From Brachyhypopomus gauderio (Eukaryota; Chordata; Actinopteri; Gymnotiformes; Hypopomidae): a stretch of 64,000 bases of DNA. Where the stretch lies: positions 8,418,915 through 8,482,914 of the forward strand of contig NC_135225.1 in the NCBI RefSeq assembly GCF_052324685.1, in the 5' to 3' direction. This document shows positions 1 through 11,989 of this stretch, in pieces. The first letter of the stretch is position 1; every line of letters begins with the position of its first letter. The notes beneath the pieces are model-generated. The model searched no databases. It was not told the origin of the DNA and saw nothing but the letters and a program-made list of their open reading frames with translations. A program made the position numbers and the translations under genes.

Positions 1-159
1 TTCCTTAAAATGTATATAAAGATAAACATAAATAGGGCATAAGCATGAGTTTGAAAATATATTGTTATTTCAATACTGTAATTAATTAAAAAGGTATTAA
101 TAAATCTAAAATTGAGTGAAAAAAAATACAACACATGGATTGCAACTGACATGGGTTAC

Positions 160-1319
160 CTGATATGCAGCAGCAGTATGATGAGAAAGCATGCTGTCAT
201 TGGGCTCAATGGTAAAGCCCTGCTCCTGTGCAAAGGTTGCAGCTCCTTCACCAACCAGGAAACTGTGGGGACTTTTGTCCATTATTCTACGTGCTACCCG
301 ACATGGCTGTGCTACCCTGACAACAAGAACACACATAATAGAATTGACATACTGTATTACTGTATTTGCTGTAATGAAGGACAGAATCAAAAGACAAATA
401 GTTTCTATTGTGTTTTTAAGAGTGGCATTAAGAGTATTTTTGGGAAAACAGGCCAAATGTTTCATATCAGAACACTTTCCATAGTTCACAACAGTAAAAG
501 GAGTATTCAAGTTTGTGAATATATACAATGTTATTAATAATAAAATAACGGTTCTGAATAATGCTGTAATATGCTATTCAGAGATTACTTTACCCTCGTA
601 ATGCGGCTACCGCCCCAAATCTCCCTGGTACACCTTCCATTATTGCTGCATCACATTCAACTATACCCCTGCTGTTTGGGAAGCCTCCTCTTCCAACTAT
701 ATGTCGGCCTGTCTCCACGTCATTCTCCACTTCTGGAAGTGAATATTGTATAGTACCAAGTAAAACTGTGATCTAAATTAGTTAATTACAGTCGCAGACA
801 ACATGCAGCGCAGTCTAAATATTCATTTGCTTCCTAAAAGGTAGGCTATGCAGTAAATGGTAGTACTATATAATACAATACCTGTATAATTAAGGTACAG
901 TATATTTCATAATTACACTAGCCTACATATGTGTTGCATACTGCTGCTTAAATTACTCATTAACTTATAACAACAAATTTTGCGCATACGAGTTAAGGGT
1001 CTAGTAAAATATATGTAAAATTGCGTTAGTACGGAAATATGATTTTTTAATGTGACAATGTAATTTATTTAAATGACACCGATATTGACTTCACTGAACC
1101 TCAGGCAAGTAAACACCACTTAATTCACCACTTAATTTTAGCAGCCAACACGAAAATAGAGTATTAGGACTCACTTTTCCTTCCACTATATAGAAAACGG
1201 TTTTATTTACCTGCTATTGCCCTCTCTACAACATCAGTAGAATTTTCTCCAGCCAGAATCATGCACCGCATTTTTTGTACGGCAGATTGTGAGAATGACC
1301 ATGTTCCCACTGCTGCCAT
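160..1319 (-). CDS. Asparaginase / aspartylglucosaminidase-family Ntn-hydrolase, 5' part only (runs off left edge)
   Basis: Three exons on the minus strand join in phase: exon 1 1211-1319 (ATG at 1317-1319), exon 2 594-732, exon 3 160-316, all with AG acceptors and GT donors. The 135 codons read like the alpha-chain half of AGA/ASRGL1-type enzymes. VVERAIAEVEND matches the conserved 'DAVE' helix, CDAAIMEG matches the 'DASIMDG' motif, then GAVAALRG and VARRIMDKSPHSFLVGEGA follow. The family (known) cleaves itself in front of a Thr nucleophile to give alpha and beta chains and hydrolyses Asn- or isoaspartyl-linked substrates. The Thr region would lie left of position 1 and is not seen. There is no signal peptide, so a cytosolic enzyme is likelier than lysosomal AGA. 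It is closer to AGA/ASRGL1 than to taspase-1, but I cannot choose the exact subfamily. The gene is head-to-head with tbp. Confidence 0.82.
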
Positions 1320-2552
1320 TTCACTTTTAGCTCTTTCTGATGCACGAACCGACGACCTTACGCCCCCGAAAGCGCCGTTAGGAGTAAAGAGACTGAAAAT
1401 TACCCACCGAATTTTAACTTTTTTTTGACAAATGACAATTTGTGGTAGGAAGATTTTAATTATTTAATTCATGCAGCTTTCTGAAAAACAGCACAAACTA
1501 CCGAGAACGTGTAAATAAAACACCGGAAGTAGTTAAACTTGGCGGAACTTGTTTTAAAGTCTCATGTTTTGCGCGCAGCCCGATACAAGGTAAAAATCAA
1601 AACTTCATTTTATAACTGTTAATTTAACCAACAGTGGTTTCTGATTTATGCGAAAGCGTGGCTGGTTCAGCATAGTTTTGTGTTCTTATTTCGAGATTAT
1701 ATCTACGGTAATAGTAACGTTTACAGCATTATTTGTTCGAACATTGATGTCCACCACGGGCAGACTCCAGCTAGCTAACATGGCTATCGTTGTCATAGTT
1801 AGCGCAGGCTCACGTTAGGTAGTTAGTCTTATATTTAAGCCAGCTGAGATTAAGCTAGACTTAGTTAGCTGTCTTGCTAAAAATAGTAAGCTAACAATGT
1901 ATTCTGCTGCGTTAATTAATTAGCTAGGTAGATATCTTACTCAGCAAGTTTGCGTGGGTAACGTGTTTGTGGTAGTTAGCTAGCTAACGTTAACTGGTTA
2001 GGAATCATAGCTGATTGTAACTAGTATTCATAACTACTCTCCATTAAACAGCGAGCCCAACTAATGATCGATAGTTACTTAAGTAAACTAAATCCAGTAG
2101 ACTATAAACCATTCATCCACTTTCTGAGTTGATTTTCATTAGCTAGCCTTCCAAACCACAGTATATTTGCTGTGTGAGCGAGATTTCGACTAGTCGAGTT
2201 TATTTTATGCGTATAGTGCACGACATATTTTTCTCTCCGATTATGTAAACGTATGTGGTACGTGTTATCTTCATTCACCTGGCTGTCTAAACGATGGAGC
2301 AACGATTATATCTTCTGTTGTCCTAGCAACAGGGAAACGTCGTTGAAAAGAGAAGCTTCTTTTCACAAATCAACACCTTTCAGTTTTATATTATGGGGCT
2401 CAATAAAATCCAAAATTGGTTTTTTTAAAATTAACACGTTCTGTTCTTGGTTGAAGGACTCCAAACTCAAGGCACGTGGACGTCTCCACATAGTCCCTGC
2501 TCACATCTATGCTGATATCATTCATCTGCTGTTGGCTTCATAACTTGACAGC
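1320..2552. promoter_or_regulatory. Shared upstream region between the asparaginase-like gene and tbp
   Basis: The two genes diverge from this 1.2-kb interval, so both promoters should lie here (inference). The part nearest the asparaginase-like ATG, about 1340-1385, is richer in CpG than its surroundings. A possible tbp non-coding exon ends near 1590 (ACAAG followed by GTAAAAAT). It would join an AG acceptor at 2550-2551, one base before the tbp ATG. No TATA box could be placed with confidence. Several GCTAGC/TTAGCTAG-rich stretches (1765-2000) are low-complexity repeats of unknown meaning. Confidence 0.4.
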
Positions 2553-5500
2553 ATGGAGCAGAACAACAGCTTGCCCCCATTTCCACAAGGCCTAGCATCT
2601 CCTCAGGTGAGCAGAGAATTGAAGCATTTACCTTACCTAAATCTTTTTAATCTATGCTCTTGGTTTTAACCAAGACCATGTTTAAACATGGGCCCCTTTG
2701 AAGCAGGTGTTGTGTATCTACAGTGATCTGATCAGATGTGCACAGGGAGATGCATTATAATTAGGGGTGGGACATGATTAAAAAAAAATAATCGAATTAA
2801 TTAGAATCTTTGTAATTAATCGAAATTAATCGCATTTCAGTATTTAACGTGAGAAATTTAAGTTTGAATGATGGATGAATGAATCAATGAACATAAGCAT
2901 AAACTTCAACATCTTGTTTATTTTTCCACCAGTCTACTACACAGACTAATAGATGAGTGCAGAAAACAGAGCAAACAGTTTTCAGAACACGGGAAATTCT
3001 GACCAAAAATTTTGTTTAATTTTGGGAGTTTTGCTCAGGATATTGGAAGAATAAGAAAAACTGAAGTAAATCAGAAGATCTTTGTTAATACCATTTTAGA
3101 TGGTAGACTTTTTCTTTAATTTCCCAGGCCTCTGCCACAGTCATAAAGTCCTCTACACAGGCATCTCCATAGTGCCTAGAAGTGGTCTTCTGCATGCTCA
3201 AAGCAAATGACTGGCTCTTCCATTCATCTATAATATGAGCTGTCACACCAAGATAATTCTTGTTGCTAACAGAGGTCCAGTGATCCCCAGTCAGAGCCAC
3301 ATTTGTGACGCTCTTCACAATAACCTGTTTTATTTTACTTTCCTCATCATACAGCTGCTGGATTTTCTTCAACATTGTCTTTCTGGACGGCAGTTCGTAA
3401 CTTGCATCAGCTGACGCAGTTTGCAGCACTTCTTGTAAAGCCTGGATTATACTTTCACGAGTGACCGTAGCGCGTGACTCCGCCCACCTCGCGCGAACCT
3501 CGTTTAAACTTGCCGCGTCTTACTTAAGCCTTCGACCACAGAGAGCGGTCTACAGTCCACAACAATCCATCTCTCCACTGAATTGGCCAATTTGTCTGAC
3601 GTGGACTTTGACATTTTATTTCTTAATTTGAACCCTGATATGTGGTCGAATGTTGACTGGCGACACTGTCTGCTTGTACTAGGAATACATACATGTTTTG
3701 CGTTGAGGTGGTAACGAAGGGTGGAAGTGCTCCTGTTATAAGCGAACTCCTTCCTACATAAAGTGCAAATAACAAATAATTTTTGTTTGTACTTCCATCT
3801 GGAAGTTTCTTGTATATAAATTTCCCATCCACCAGCATAGCCTCTTCAGTAATCTCCATCATGCTCATCTTACTGTGCGCCCATATAATCTGTATGCATG
3901 GAACTCGTGCACTGAGAAATATTCCACGGTGCGAAAGTGTACCATGCGTTAAAATGCGTTTTTTTTTTTTTGTTCGTTATTTCCCCTGTAATTAATTAAT
4001 CAAAATTAACACGTTAAAGTCCCACCACTAATTATAATACAACTACTCGAACAGTGTAAATACTAATCCGACAATGACGCAGGATAGTCCTAAGCAGCAG
4101 CCATAATCATTTCTAGGATATCACTGTGGAGTGAGCTAACTAAAAAAAATGTAAACCGGCAAACTAGTAAGCTGTCTTGCAAACCAAAATTAAGGGTAAG
4201 AGCAATATTTGTGACTGAAGTTGTTTGAATGCCTCATTGCAGTTTGTTATAATTAACTGTGCCACAAATTGTGGATAATTGATGATGAATTTTGTCTTTA
4301 TTAGAAAATAAAAAATAAGTTTATCAAATACTATTGCTCAAATTAACTGTCAGTCACTTTATGCATTGTGAAGTCTTTCAAAATGTTAAATTGCCATAAT
4401 TCAATGGGCAAAGGGGCAATGTCTAATTATAAGGGTTGGTCATTGTCAGGATACTTGGAAAAATGGAAACCCTCGCTACTGCGCTGAACTACAGTAAAAA
4501 GCATTATCTTGATGAATGTACCCATCCTCTTTGGGGGTGCATGGTGTTCATGAATCAGTGGGTGTACTGTGATTTGGGTGTGTTCTGACATCAAGGTGTT
4601 GATGTGCAAGTATTAGTAAACCCGTTGTTGACCACCTGTTGCATGCAGCCATTTATAGGGTTACAAATATACACATGGCATTAGAAAGACCTCTTTGGCA
4701 AGGACAGTTTCTGTTTTTGCAGTCTCTGAACAGACGCTGGAGACGCTGTCTATCCCCTGCCATTTTATTAATTTATGTATTTTATTTACTTGATTGTTTT
4801 TGTGACTATCCACAGGGGGCTATGACACCTGGGCTCCCCATCTTTAGCCCAATGATGCCTTATGGCACAGGGCTTACACCACAGCCTGTGCAGAGCACCA
4901 TGTCGCTCTTAGATGAGCAGCAGAGGCAACAACAGCAGCAGCAGCAACAGCAGGCCTCCCAGCAGCAGGGTGGGATAGTGGGAGCATCAGGCCAGACACC
5001 CCAGCTGTATCACTCACAGCCGGTTACCACAACCACAGCATTGCCGGGAAACACCCCCCTTTCCAATCCCCTTCTAAGTCCCATGACGCCTATTCCTGCC
5101 ACACCTGAGAGCTCTGGCATTGTCCCTCAGCTACAGTGAGTTTTGCGTTTTGAAGTTTTGAGCCAAACTAGCTGATGATTAAATGTTTAATTACACACGA
5201 CAATAGGTTATCTGGGTATTCCATTTCCATCTTTATTGCAAAACTGGTTTAATCATTGATATACATGTACATCTTGATTATTCTAAAGGAATATTGTGTC
5301 AACTGTGAACTTGGGGTGCAAACTTGACCTGAAGACAATAGCACTACGAGCTAGGAATGCCGAGTATAACCCAAAGGTAATGCTTTTCTGTTTCTTCCTG
5401 TTCTGTTTGTTGAAGGCTGAAATGCAGCCATGATTGGCCCTTGCCGATTGAAAGCCATATCCTCTTAGCACGTTAGGACCCCCCCTTCCTCCATATTAAA

Positions 5501-6852
5501 AATGGTGGTTGCTTGCGGTGTTTAAAGTTTTGATCATTCTGTCATTTGTATTCACTTGCAGCGTTTTGCTGCCGTCATCATGAGAATACGAGAACCCAGG
5601 ACCACTGCTCTGATTTTCAGTTCAGGCAAAATGGTGTGCACAGGAGCTAAGAGGTAAAAGTAAATCTAACTCACTATGGATGAAATCCTACTGTGGATTA
5701 AACATAGGTGAACAACAATAGCCTTGTATTTAACAGTATTCAGTGGGGGGAAATGTATAAAATCTGCATATATGCAGTGTAAAAAAGAAAAATGGTGGCT
5801 GTTTCATTAAGCTTGTCATCTACAGCTTTTTAGGTACATGTGTACCTTGTTAATAGCTGCTATGCATTAAACACTCACTGGTCAATTTATTAGAAACACC
5901 TGCTCATTCATTTAATTGTCCAGTCTAACACTCGTAGCAGTAATGCAGTGCATAAAATCATGCAGACATGGGTCGACGGCTTCCATTACTGTTTACATCA
6001 ATTAAACGTGTGATGTAATCTTGTCAGAATGGGCCAAACTCTCAAAGGAATCTTTCCAATGTTATGAAGTCCATGACAAGAGTAATAGGCTGATTTCAGA
6101 AGAATTGCAGGTTTATGCACTGTTTTGTATAGAAAAGGGGAAAAAATGGCCTATGGCTGCATCTAACAAAAACTTGAATTTGTGCCTCTGTCTTTTTGCA
6201 GTGAAGAACAGTCCCGTCTGGCAGCCAGGAAATATGCCAGAGTAGTACAGAAATTGGGTTTCCCTGCCAAGTTTCTAGATTTTAAGATTCAAAACATGGT
6301 CGGAAGCTGTGATGTTAAGTTCCCAATCCGTCTGGAGGGTCTCGTTCTTGCCCATCAGCAGTTCAGCAGGTTTGTTTTTGTCTTCAATCATCATCACATA
6401 GATGTTGAATGTAGATCTCATTAAGGATAGGTGATGGCAATGTTTTTAGCCCACTACCAAAAAATGCTACTATTACTGAAAATATCTAGTCTGTTGTTGT
6501 CATGCCTTCTGACTTTTTTGCAAAACCTGTTTCTTGTTTTTCAGTTATGAGCCTGAATTGTTCCCTGGGCTAATTTATAGAATGATCAAACCCAGAATTG
6601 TTCTTTTAATATTTGTCTCGGGCAAAGTGGTACTTACAGGTAAGTTCTGTTCATGACTAAATTACAACTGGGTGCATTTGCTGTTTGTCAAAAGGAATCA
6701 AAACGTATTTTATGGTTATATATTTTACAGTGTTATGTAACTTTTTTATTTTACTTTCAAATTTGTCCTCAGGTGCAAAGGTCAGAGGTGAAATCTATGA
6801 AGCTTTTGAAAATATATACCCTATCTTAAGAGGATTTAGGAAGGCAACATAA
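2553..6852 (+). CDS. tbp: TATA-box-binding protein
   Basis: TBP is the DNA-binding core of TFIID (also SL1 and TFIIIB) and bends the minor groove at core promoters in the nucleus. Seven coding exons join in phase: 2553-2606, 4816-5135, 5289-5376, 5562-5653, 6202-6369, 6545-6639, 6773-6852, giving 298 aa, close to other fish TBPs. The start [18 protein letters not shown] is the vertebrate TBP N-terminus. Exon 2 holds the variable N-terminal domain with a short polyglutamine tract (nine Q after an arginine, mixed CAG/CAA), much shorter than in humans. The two saddle-forming direct repeats are intact: [20 protein letters not shown]... with [13 protein letters not shown], and KFPIRLEGL... with [13 protein letters not shown]. 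The protein ends in GFRKAT. A poly(A) signal AATAAA at 7684-7689 ends the 3' UTR. Intron 1 carries a 1.3-kb hAT element. Confidence 0.98.
2762..4030 (-). mobile_element. hAT-type DNA transposon (non-autonomous, decayed transposase) in tbp intron 1
   Basis: The element is flanked by a perfect 8-bp target duplication, ATTATAAT, at 2754-2761 and 4031-4038, the length made by hAT transposases. Its ends are imperfect inverted repeats: TAGGGGTGGGAC on the left and, reverse-complemented, TAGTGGTGGGAC on the right (11/12). On the minus strand 3085-3429 encodes a piece of a ZBED/Ac-like transposase: [18 protein letters not shown], then [21 protein letters not shown], the conserved region around 'TxDxWTS'. 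The rest of the transposase is missing, so the copy cannot be autonomous. A CG-rich internal stretch lies at about 3455-3570. Confidence 0.9.
5872..6050. repeat. Probable Tc1-family end fragment in tbp intron 4
   Basis: The stretch starting CTGGTCAATTTATTAGAAACACCTG and running through GCATAAAATCATGCAGACATGGGTC resembles the terminal region of a common teleost Tc1-like element that ends in a TTTATTAGG(T)ACACCTG motif. Only one end is recognisable and no target duplication was found. The call rests on remembered consensus sequences. Confidence 0.45.
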
Positions 6853-7683
6853 TACTGTTTGATGCACCTTTATTGTCCCTGTTTCACAGTACTGAGCCTA
6901 ATGAGAGATTCTCCTAGTCTCATTTTAATTATGTATAAATAACAACTTGTTCATTTAGTGAATAGAAAGACTTTTATTTTTTTTAAGTCATCTGTTTTGT
7001 GGCTGTTACTGTCCACATTCTTATAGCAATTCTTTTAATGGTTTTAAGGTTTTCTTTTGTACATTGTCACACATTCCTTTAATACAGGCAGGTTACTTCC
7101 TGAGTGGTTCTAGTTTGTCATGTTACAAGAGAAGTGTTAATGGTGTGGATTCGCAGCATTAATATCTGGATCACACAAGTTATGTTTGAACCAGAGTAAG
7201 CTGAAGAAATATGATGCACAGATCAGTTCGATTCAGTTTGTTCTGGCTTCTTCAAGGCAAACCTTTTTGATGTGTTGGGCCTGACTGCATGAAGTTTTGT
7301 CACTTCAGTTTAATTTACTATCACCAACATCTCTAATACATGCCATATGCAATCAAGTTGGGATACATAAATTTAAGGAAGTGGCTTTCAATTCATGATA
7401 AATTCAGGATCAACAAGGACCTTCAATTAGTTCTAAGTACCTTTTGGGAAATGTCTCAGCCATTTTGCTGAAACATGAGATGTGCTTCCTCATTCGCATG
7501 ATGTAAAAAGGTTCAGTGGTCTTGTATATCCTTGACTGTCTTAAGTTTTGCAATGCCAGGGCCTGGAATATGATTTGGTGCAGCTACATGTATATCCATT
7601 GTGTGGGTTAAATGCAGCATCTTGTAAAGCACTGCTTATGTAACACTTCCTGCCTTTGTTGATTTTGCTTTCAAACACAAGCA

Positions 7684-7786
7684 AATAAATATTTATCTGT
7701 TTATAATGCTTGTTCAGTGTGCTGCTCTTTCATTAGGCTTGTACTCGATCACCTCAAATGTTTTCATACTCGTTTTTTTTTTTATT
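7684..7786. terminator. Converging poly(A) signals of tbp and pdcd2
   Basis: AATAAA on the plus strand at 7684-7689 lies about 830 nt after the tbp stop. AATAAA on the minus strand (TTTATT at 7781-7786) lies about 130 nt after the pdcd2 stop. The two transcripts would end within roughly 50-100 bp of each other, tail to tail. Cleavage sites are inferred, not seen. Confidence 0.6.
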
Positions 7787-7914
7787 AGTTCCTCAATCAG
7801 CACTCTTGGTTCAATGTGACAATTATGCAATAATGGTGTTTGATATTTCTTTAATTACCAAACAATTAACAAATCTACTAAAACAATTAAGCATATTCTC
7901 ATTGTAGTGTGAAC

Positions 7915-10900
7915 TTAAAGTACTCGATCCTCTGAAAAGTCCTGTTTCCAGATAAACTCTGAGGAGTATTTGTTGCCTTGATCACAGCTGTCGGTGCATG
8001 TGTAGATGACCAGTGTTCCCCAGTCTATGCTTTCATCTGGCTGATCCACCTTCAGGTGATTAAGCAACTGAGGCATGATCTGAAATGAATGCATGTGCCA
8101 GTTTTTTATCATATAAAATTCCAAACAATAGTTTTTTTTAATTTAATATTTATAATTACCTGAAATTCAAAGCTTCTGTTGGCACCACATTGGCATTTTG
8201 GGACTTCTCCCTTACTGGGCACATGTTCAGATGACAACCAAAGTGGAGACCCCTTTCTGCAATAACGCAAGACCTTAAAAAGAATTGGTGAATTAAACAT
8301 CCTGGTATTTCATTTGAACAGTTATGCTGTTTTTATATTTTATTAAAACTACAGCAAAGCAAAGGGTGTGTGGTACGGTTAACTTTATGCTAAACCAATA
8401 ATTTGCCACTAACCTGATGTGGCTCTGTGGCCACACGTTTCTTAAACTTTGAAAAAACTTTACTGTCCTCAGATTCATGTAAGGCCATGCTATCCAACTC
8501 TCTTTCCTCCAGATCTGTGACAAAGATAACCACTGTAACCAAATGTCCTCATTAACCATTTCTGAACACTGATGCAAGAATGTTGAACTTTTTAAATGAA
8601 CCTGAAGAAGTGTAATTCACTTGTTGTGAACCACTTGAACGTGACTCTTCATCCTTCACGGGGAGGTCCTCAGGCTCTGTAACCAGCTCCCATTCAGGAA
8701 ACACAAATGAATCCAGAACCTCTGAAGACGCGGAAGCTGCAGGTCAAAAATATTTAAGAAGGACAAGTATATTCTGCATCCTGTAAATCAAACCCAAGAA
8801 AACGTGGCGTGGCCATTCTAATTAACAAACATTTACCATTTGTATGTGAGAAACAGATAACTGACCCTGAAGGTAGATATGTTTTAATTTCAGGCTTACT
8901 GTTTGGACAACATATTACTATGCTCAACACTTATGCACCAAATGTGGATTGCCCTAAGTTTATGTTGGATATTATTCTGCTTTTTAATGGGAATCGTAAG
9001 AATTTGGGTATTATGGCTGGAGATTTCAATTGTACACTAGATCATAATTTGGACAAATCCTCTGCCCCATCAGCGTATTCAAAATCTTCAGTAATACTTA
9101 ATGAGACATGCAGGGAATCTGGATTGATTGATATTTGGCGGGAATTCAATCCTTTGGTCAGAGACTACACTTTCTATTCTAACCCTCATAACTCATGTTC
9201 ACGCATTGACTACATCTTCATACCCAATAGTTTAATTCACCTTGTAACAGACACCAGGATAGGCACTATTGTCTTATCTGATCACGCACCAGTGTATATG
9301 CAAATGAAATTGGACACTCCAACTTATAATAACAGGACTTGGAGATTTAATTCCTCCCTGCTTAGTAATGGAGCATTTTGCGATTACATGCGTCAATGTA
9401 TTTGTGAATTTTGGGAGGACAATAAGCTCTCCCCGGTGTCGCCTGCTGTAATATGGGATGCAGCCAAGGCAACAATCAGAGGCCATATTATTTCTTATTC
9501 TTCTCGATTAAAAAAAACTCACTCAAGAACGGTCAAATCTGGAGGCACCCTGCCACTTCTTAACAAAATCTCTCTTCCTGTTACTTCAGAGGAAGACAGG
9601 GCCAGTCTAAATGCTCGCTTCACTTTAGAGGAGATCTTTAAAACTTTGCAGGTCATGCCCTCCAACAAATCGCCTGGCCCTGATGGTTACCCACCAGAGT
9701 TTTTTAAAACCTTTAGGCCAGAGCTCCACCCTATCTTAATACCCGTTTTTCATGACCTACTTGAAACTGGCTCAATACCTGAAACGTGGAAAACCGCAAC
9801 AATTTGTCTAATCTTGAAAAAGGGCAAAGACCCCCAGGATTGTGCTTCTTACAGACCAATTAGTCTAATAAATACTGACTGCAAAATTTTAGCTAAAGTA
9901 TTGGCTCGCAGATTGGAAAAGGTTTTGCCAAAGTTAATTAAACCTGATCAAACTGGATTCGTGACTATGCGGTATGCTTCTGATAATATACGCCGTCTAA
10001 TAAATATTGTGGACTTTGCTAATCCGTCCAAATCCCCTGCTCTTATTGTGTCGCTCGATGCGGAAAAAGCTTTTGACCGCGTGGAGTGGGCCTTTCTTTT
10101 TGCCACACTTAAGAAATTCAATTTAGGATCAAATTTCATTGACTTAGTTAAACATTTATATTCTGGCCACAGTTATAACTAATGGTCAAATTTCACAGCC
10201 TATACATGTCCAAAGAGGCACAAGACAAGGATGCCCTCTTTCGCCTCTCATTTTTTCTTTGTTCATTGAACCATTAGCAGAGCTTATAAGGACAGATGTC
10301 AACATTTCAGGTATTAAAGTGGGAGATGAAGATCATAAAATTTCCTTATATGCTGATGACATATTACTTTTCATCTCCAATCCTGCTCAGTCACTTCCAG
10401 TATTATTAAATAATATTGATCATTATAGTATACTCTCTGGTTATAAAATAAAATTTTCTAAGTCTATGGCTCTACTGCTCAATGTCCCCTCTGCATCCCC
10501 AGCATTGTTTCTGGGGGACGATTTCCCATTTCACTTGGTTACTGAGGGTTTTGCTTACTTGGGCATTTTTATAACACCAAATCTTAAAAACCTTTTTTCT
10601 ACTAATTATCTACCCCTAGTAAATAAAATTAAGGCTGATTTGGGTATCTTTTTTTGGTAGGATAAATGTTTTGAGAATGAATGTTCTCCCTCGTCTTTTA
10701 TATCTGTTTCAGTCTCTTCCTTGCTATCTTTCTAATTTGTTTTTTAAAGATTTAAATAGTCACGTTTCAAAATTCATATGGAACAACAAAAAACTAAACA
10801 AAAAATGTTTGGTTTTCAGTTACGACAGGTCTTTATATTTCTGGTCTTTATTGCTAAAAAATGTATCCTGCTTCTTTGGTCCTCACAGCAAGCCCCAACG

Positions 10901-11985
10901 TTGGACCTTTGGTTCTCTCAGGTGGCTGCTCTGCTTCCTCTTGAAAAATTGACATTTGACCTACACCAGAGGTCAGAAAAATTTTGGCAAATATGGTCCC
11001 CTTTTTGGACGTATTTAGAAAATTTTGGTTAATGCCTTTCCATTTTAATTAGTGTCTTTGTTCTCTCTCTTCCTTATATGTTTGACTGCTGTAACTAACT
11101 GTTATAAGATGTATATTGTTGTAATTGTTGTTGTTATTGTTATGTTTATATATACATTGTGCCAGTTTCTTTTTCTCTGTAGTGCAACCTTAATAAAAAA
11201 ATATATATATATATTTAAGAAATGGTGAACGTATCGGTGTGAAGTTTGTAAAGTTAATTATAAAAATATTTCTAAAATACACATATTTCACATTTGACAT
11301 GTATGTACCCACCTTCGTTACAGCATTCCTTCTTGTGTCGTTGTTTCCAGTCTATGACCTGGTGCTCTTTGCTGCAGTAAGTGACTACATGACAGCGTGA
11401 ACAGGCTTTTTGTCCAGGGCAGCCACACCGGCGACACAGTTTGACTCCAGTGCTCAACAGGTGACGTCCATCCCCAAGGTCAGCAGGCTTCTCATCGGGT
11501 GGTGGATTGAAGGAGTAAAAGTCATTTTTCCTCGGCAACTGGCTTCTGTATACTGAGAAAGAATTCGTGTTTACAACCTTTACGTACAGGATTACAGGAA
11601 CGTCACAGGCTATATAACGTTAATTGACTATGCAGCCTGGCACTTTTTTCCCCATTTCTAAACTCTCATTACCTTTAAAACACCGGCTGTCGTTTCGAGT
11701 ATAGCAGGCAGGCGTCTTGCAACAGAACACGTACAGTGTCCTATGGAAACTTCGCTCATACCCGACAATAGGAGCGTAGACCTGTAAAAGAAACACGAGC
11801 GGAAGCTGACATTTCTCACACTCCAGCTCGGAGGAGGTTGGTAACTTCTCTTGGCTCAACCAAGCGGGCTTTCCTCCAACTTTACTAGGAAACTGAGCGC
11901 TAAGTAGCTGCCATGGCTCTGCTTCTTCTAAGAAGCCTAAATTCACACCGGTTTCTCTGTCAGGTTTAGGAGTGTTTCCAGCCAT
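7915..11985 (-). CDS. pdcd2: Programmed cell death protein 2 (MYND zinc-finger protein)
   Basis: PDCD2 is a conserved cytoplasmic/nuclear protein (known: chaperone-like role for ribosomal protein uS5 and in 40S assembly). Six coding exons join in phase on the minus strand: 11673-11985, 11313-11552, 8602-8736, 8414-8514, 8160-8273, 7915-8079, giving 355 aa (human 344). Exon 1 has VNLGFLEEAEPWQLLSAQFP and a Cys-rich half ending near residue 104. Exon 2 has QLPRKNDFYSFNPP and a MYND finger at about 144-180 (CRRCGCPGQKACSRCH, then YCSKEHQ, then KKEC). The C-terminal PDCD2_C domain covers exons 5-6 (CQCGANRSFEFQ, IMPQLLNHLKVD, SIDWGTLVIYTCTDSC). The start is MAGNTPKPDRETG; an adjacent ATG one codon upstream (11986-11988) is equally possible. 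The exon 3 donor (GTTCAT) is weak. Intron 2 holds an antisense L1. Confidence 0.96.
8761..11210 (+). mobile_element. 5'-truncated L1-type LINE in pdcd2 intron 2
   Basis: An 11-bp target duplication ATATTTAAGAA flanks it at 8750-8760 and 11211-11221. The 3' end is an A-rich/TA tail. ORF2 is open from the first base of the insertion to 10182: part of an apurinic endonuclease domain (GVAILINK, NTYAPN, MAGDFNCTLDH, SRIDYIF, LSDHAPVYM), then reverse transcriptase (SNKSPGPDGYPPEFFK, ASYRPISLINTDCKILAK, SLDAEKAFDRVEW). A frameshift near 10180 moves the frame to QRGTRQGCPLSPLIFSLFIEP and the catalytic YADDILLF at about 10350. Further stops and shifts follow after 10660. The connection between endonuclease and RT (about 9530-9600) is far shorter than in intact L1 ORF2, so an internal deletion is likely. 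Dead copy, antisense to pdcd2. Confidence 0.93.
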
Positions 11986-11989
11986 CATG

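Noticed and set aside
112-537. Open frame of about 140 codons on the plus strand at the left edge
   Set aside because: It is the shadow of minus-strand exon 3 of the asparaginase-like gene; the plus reading has no family resemblance and no splice context.
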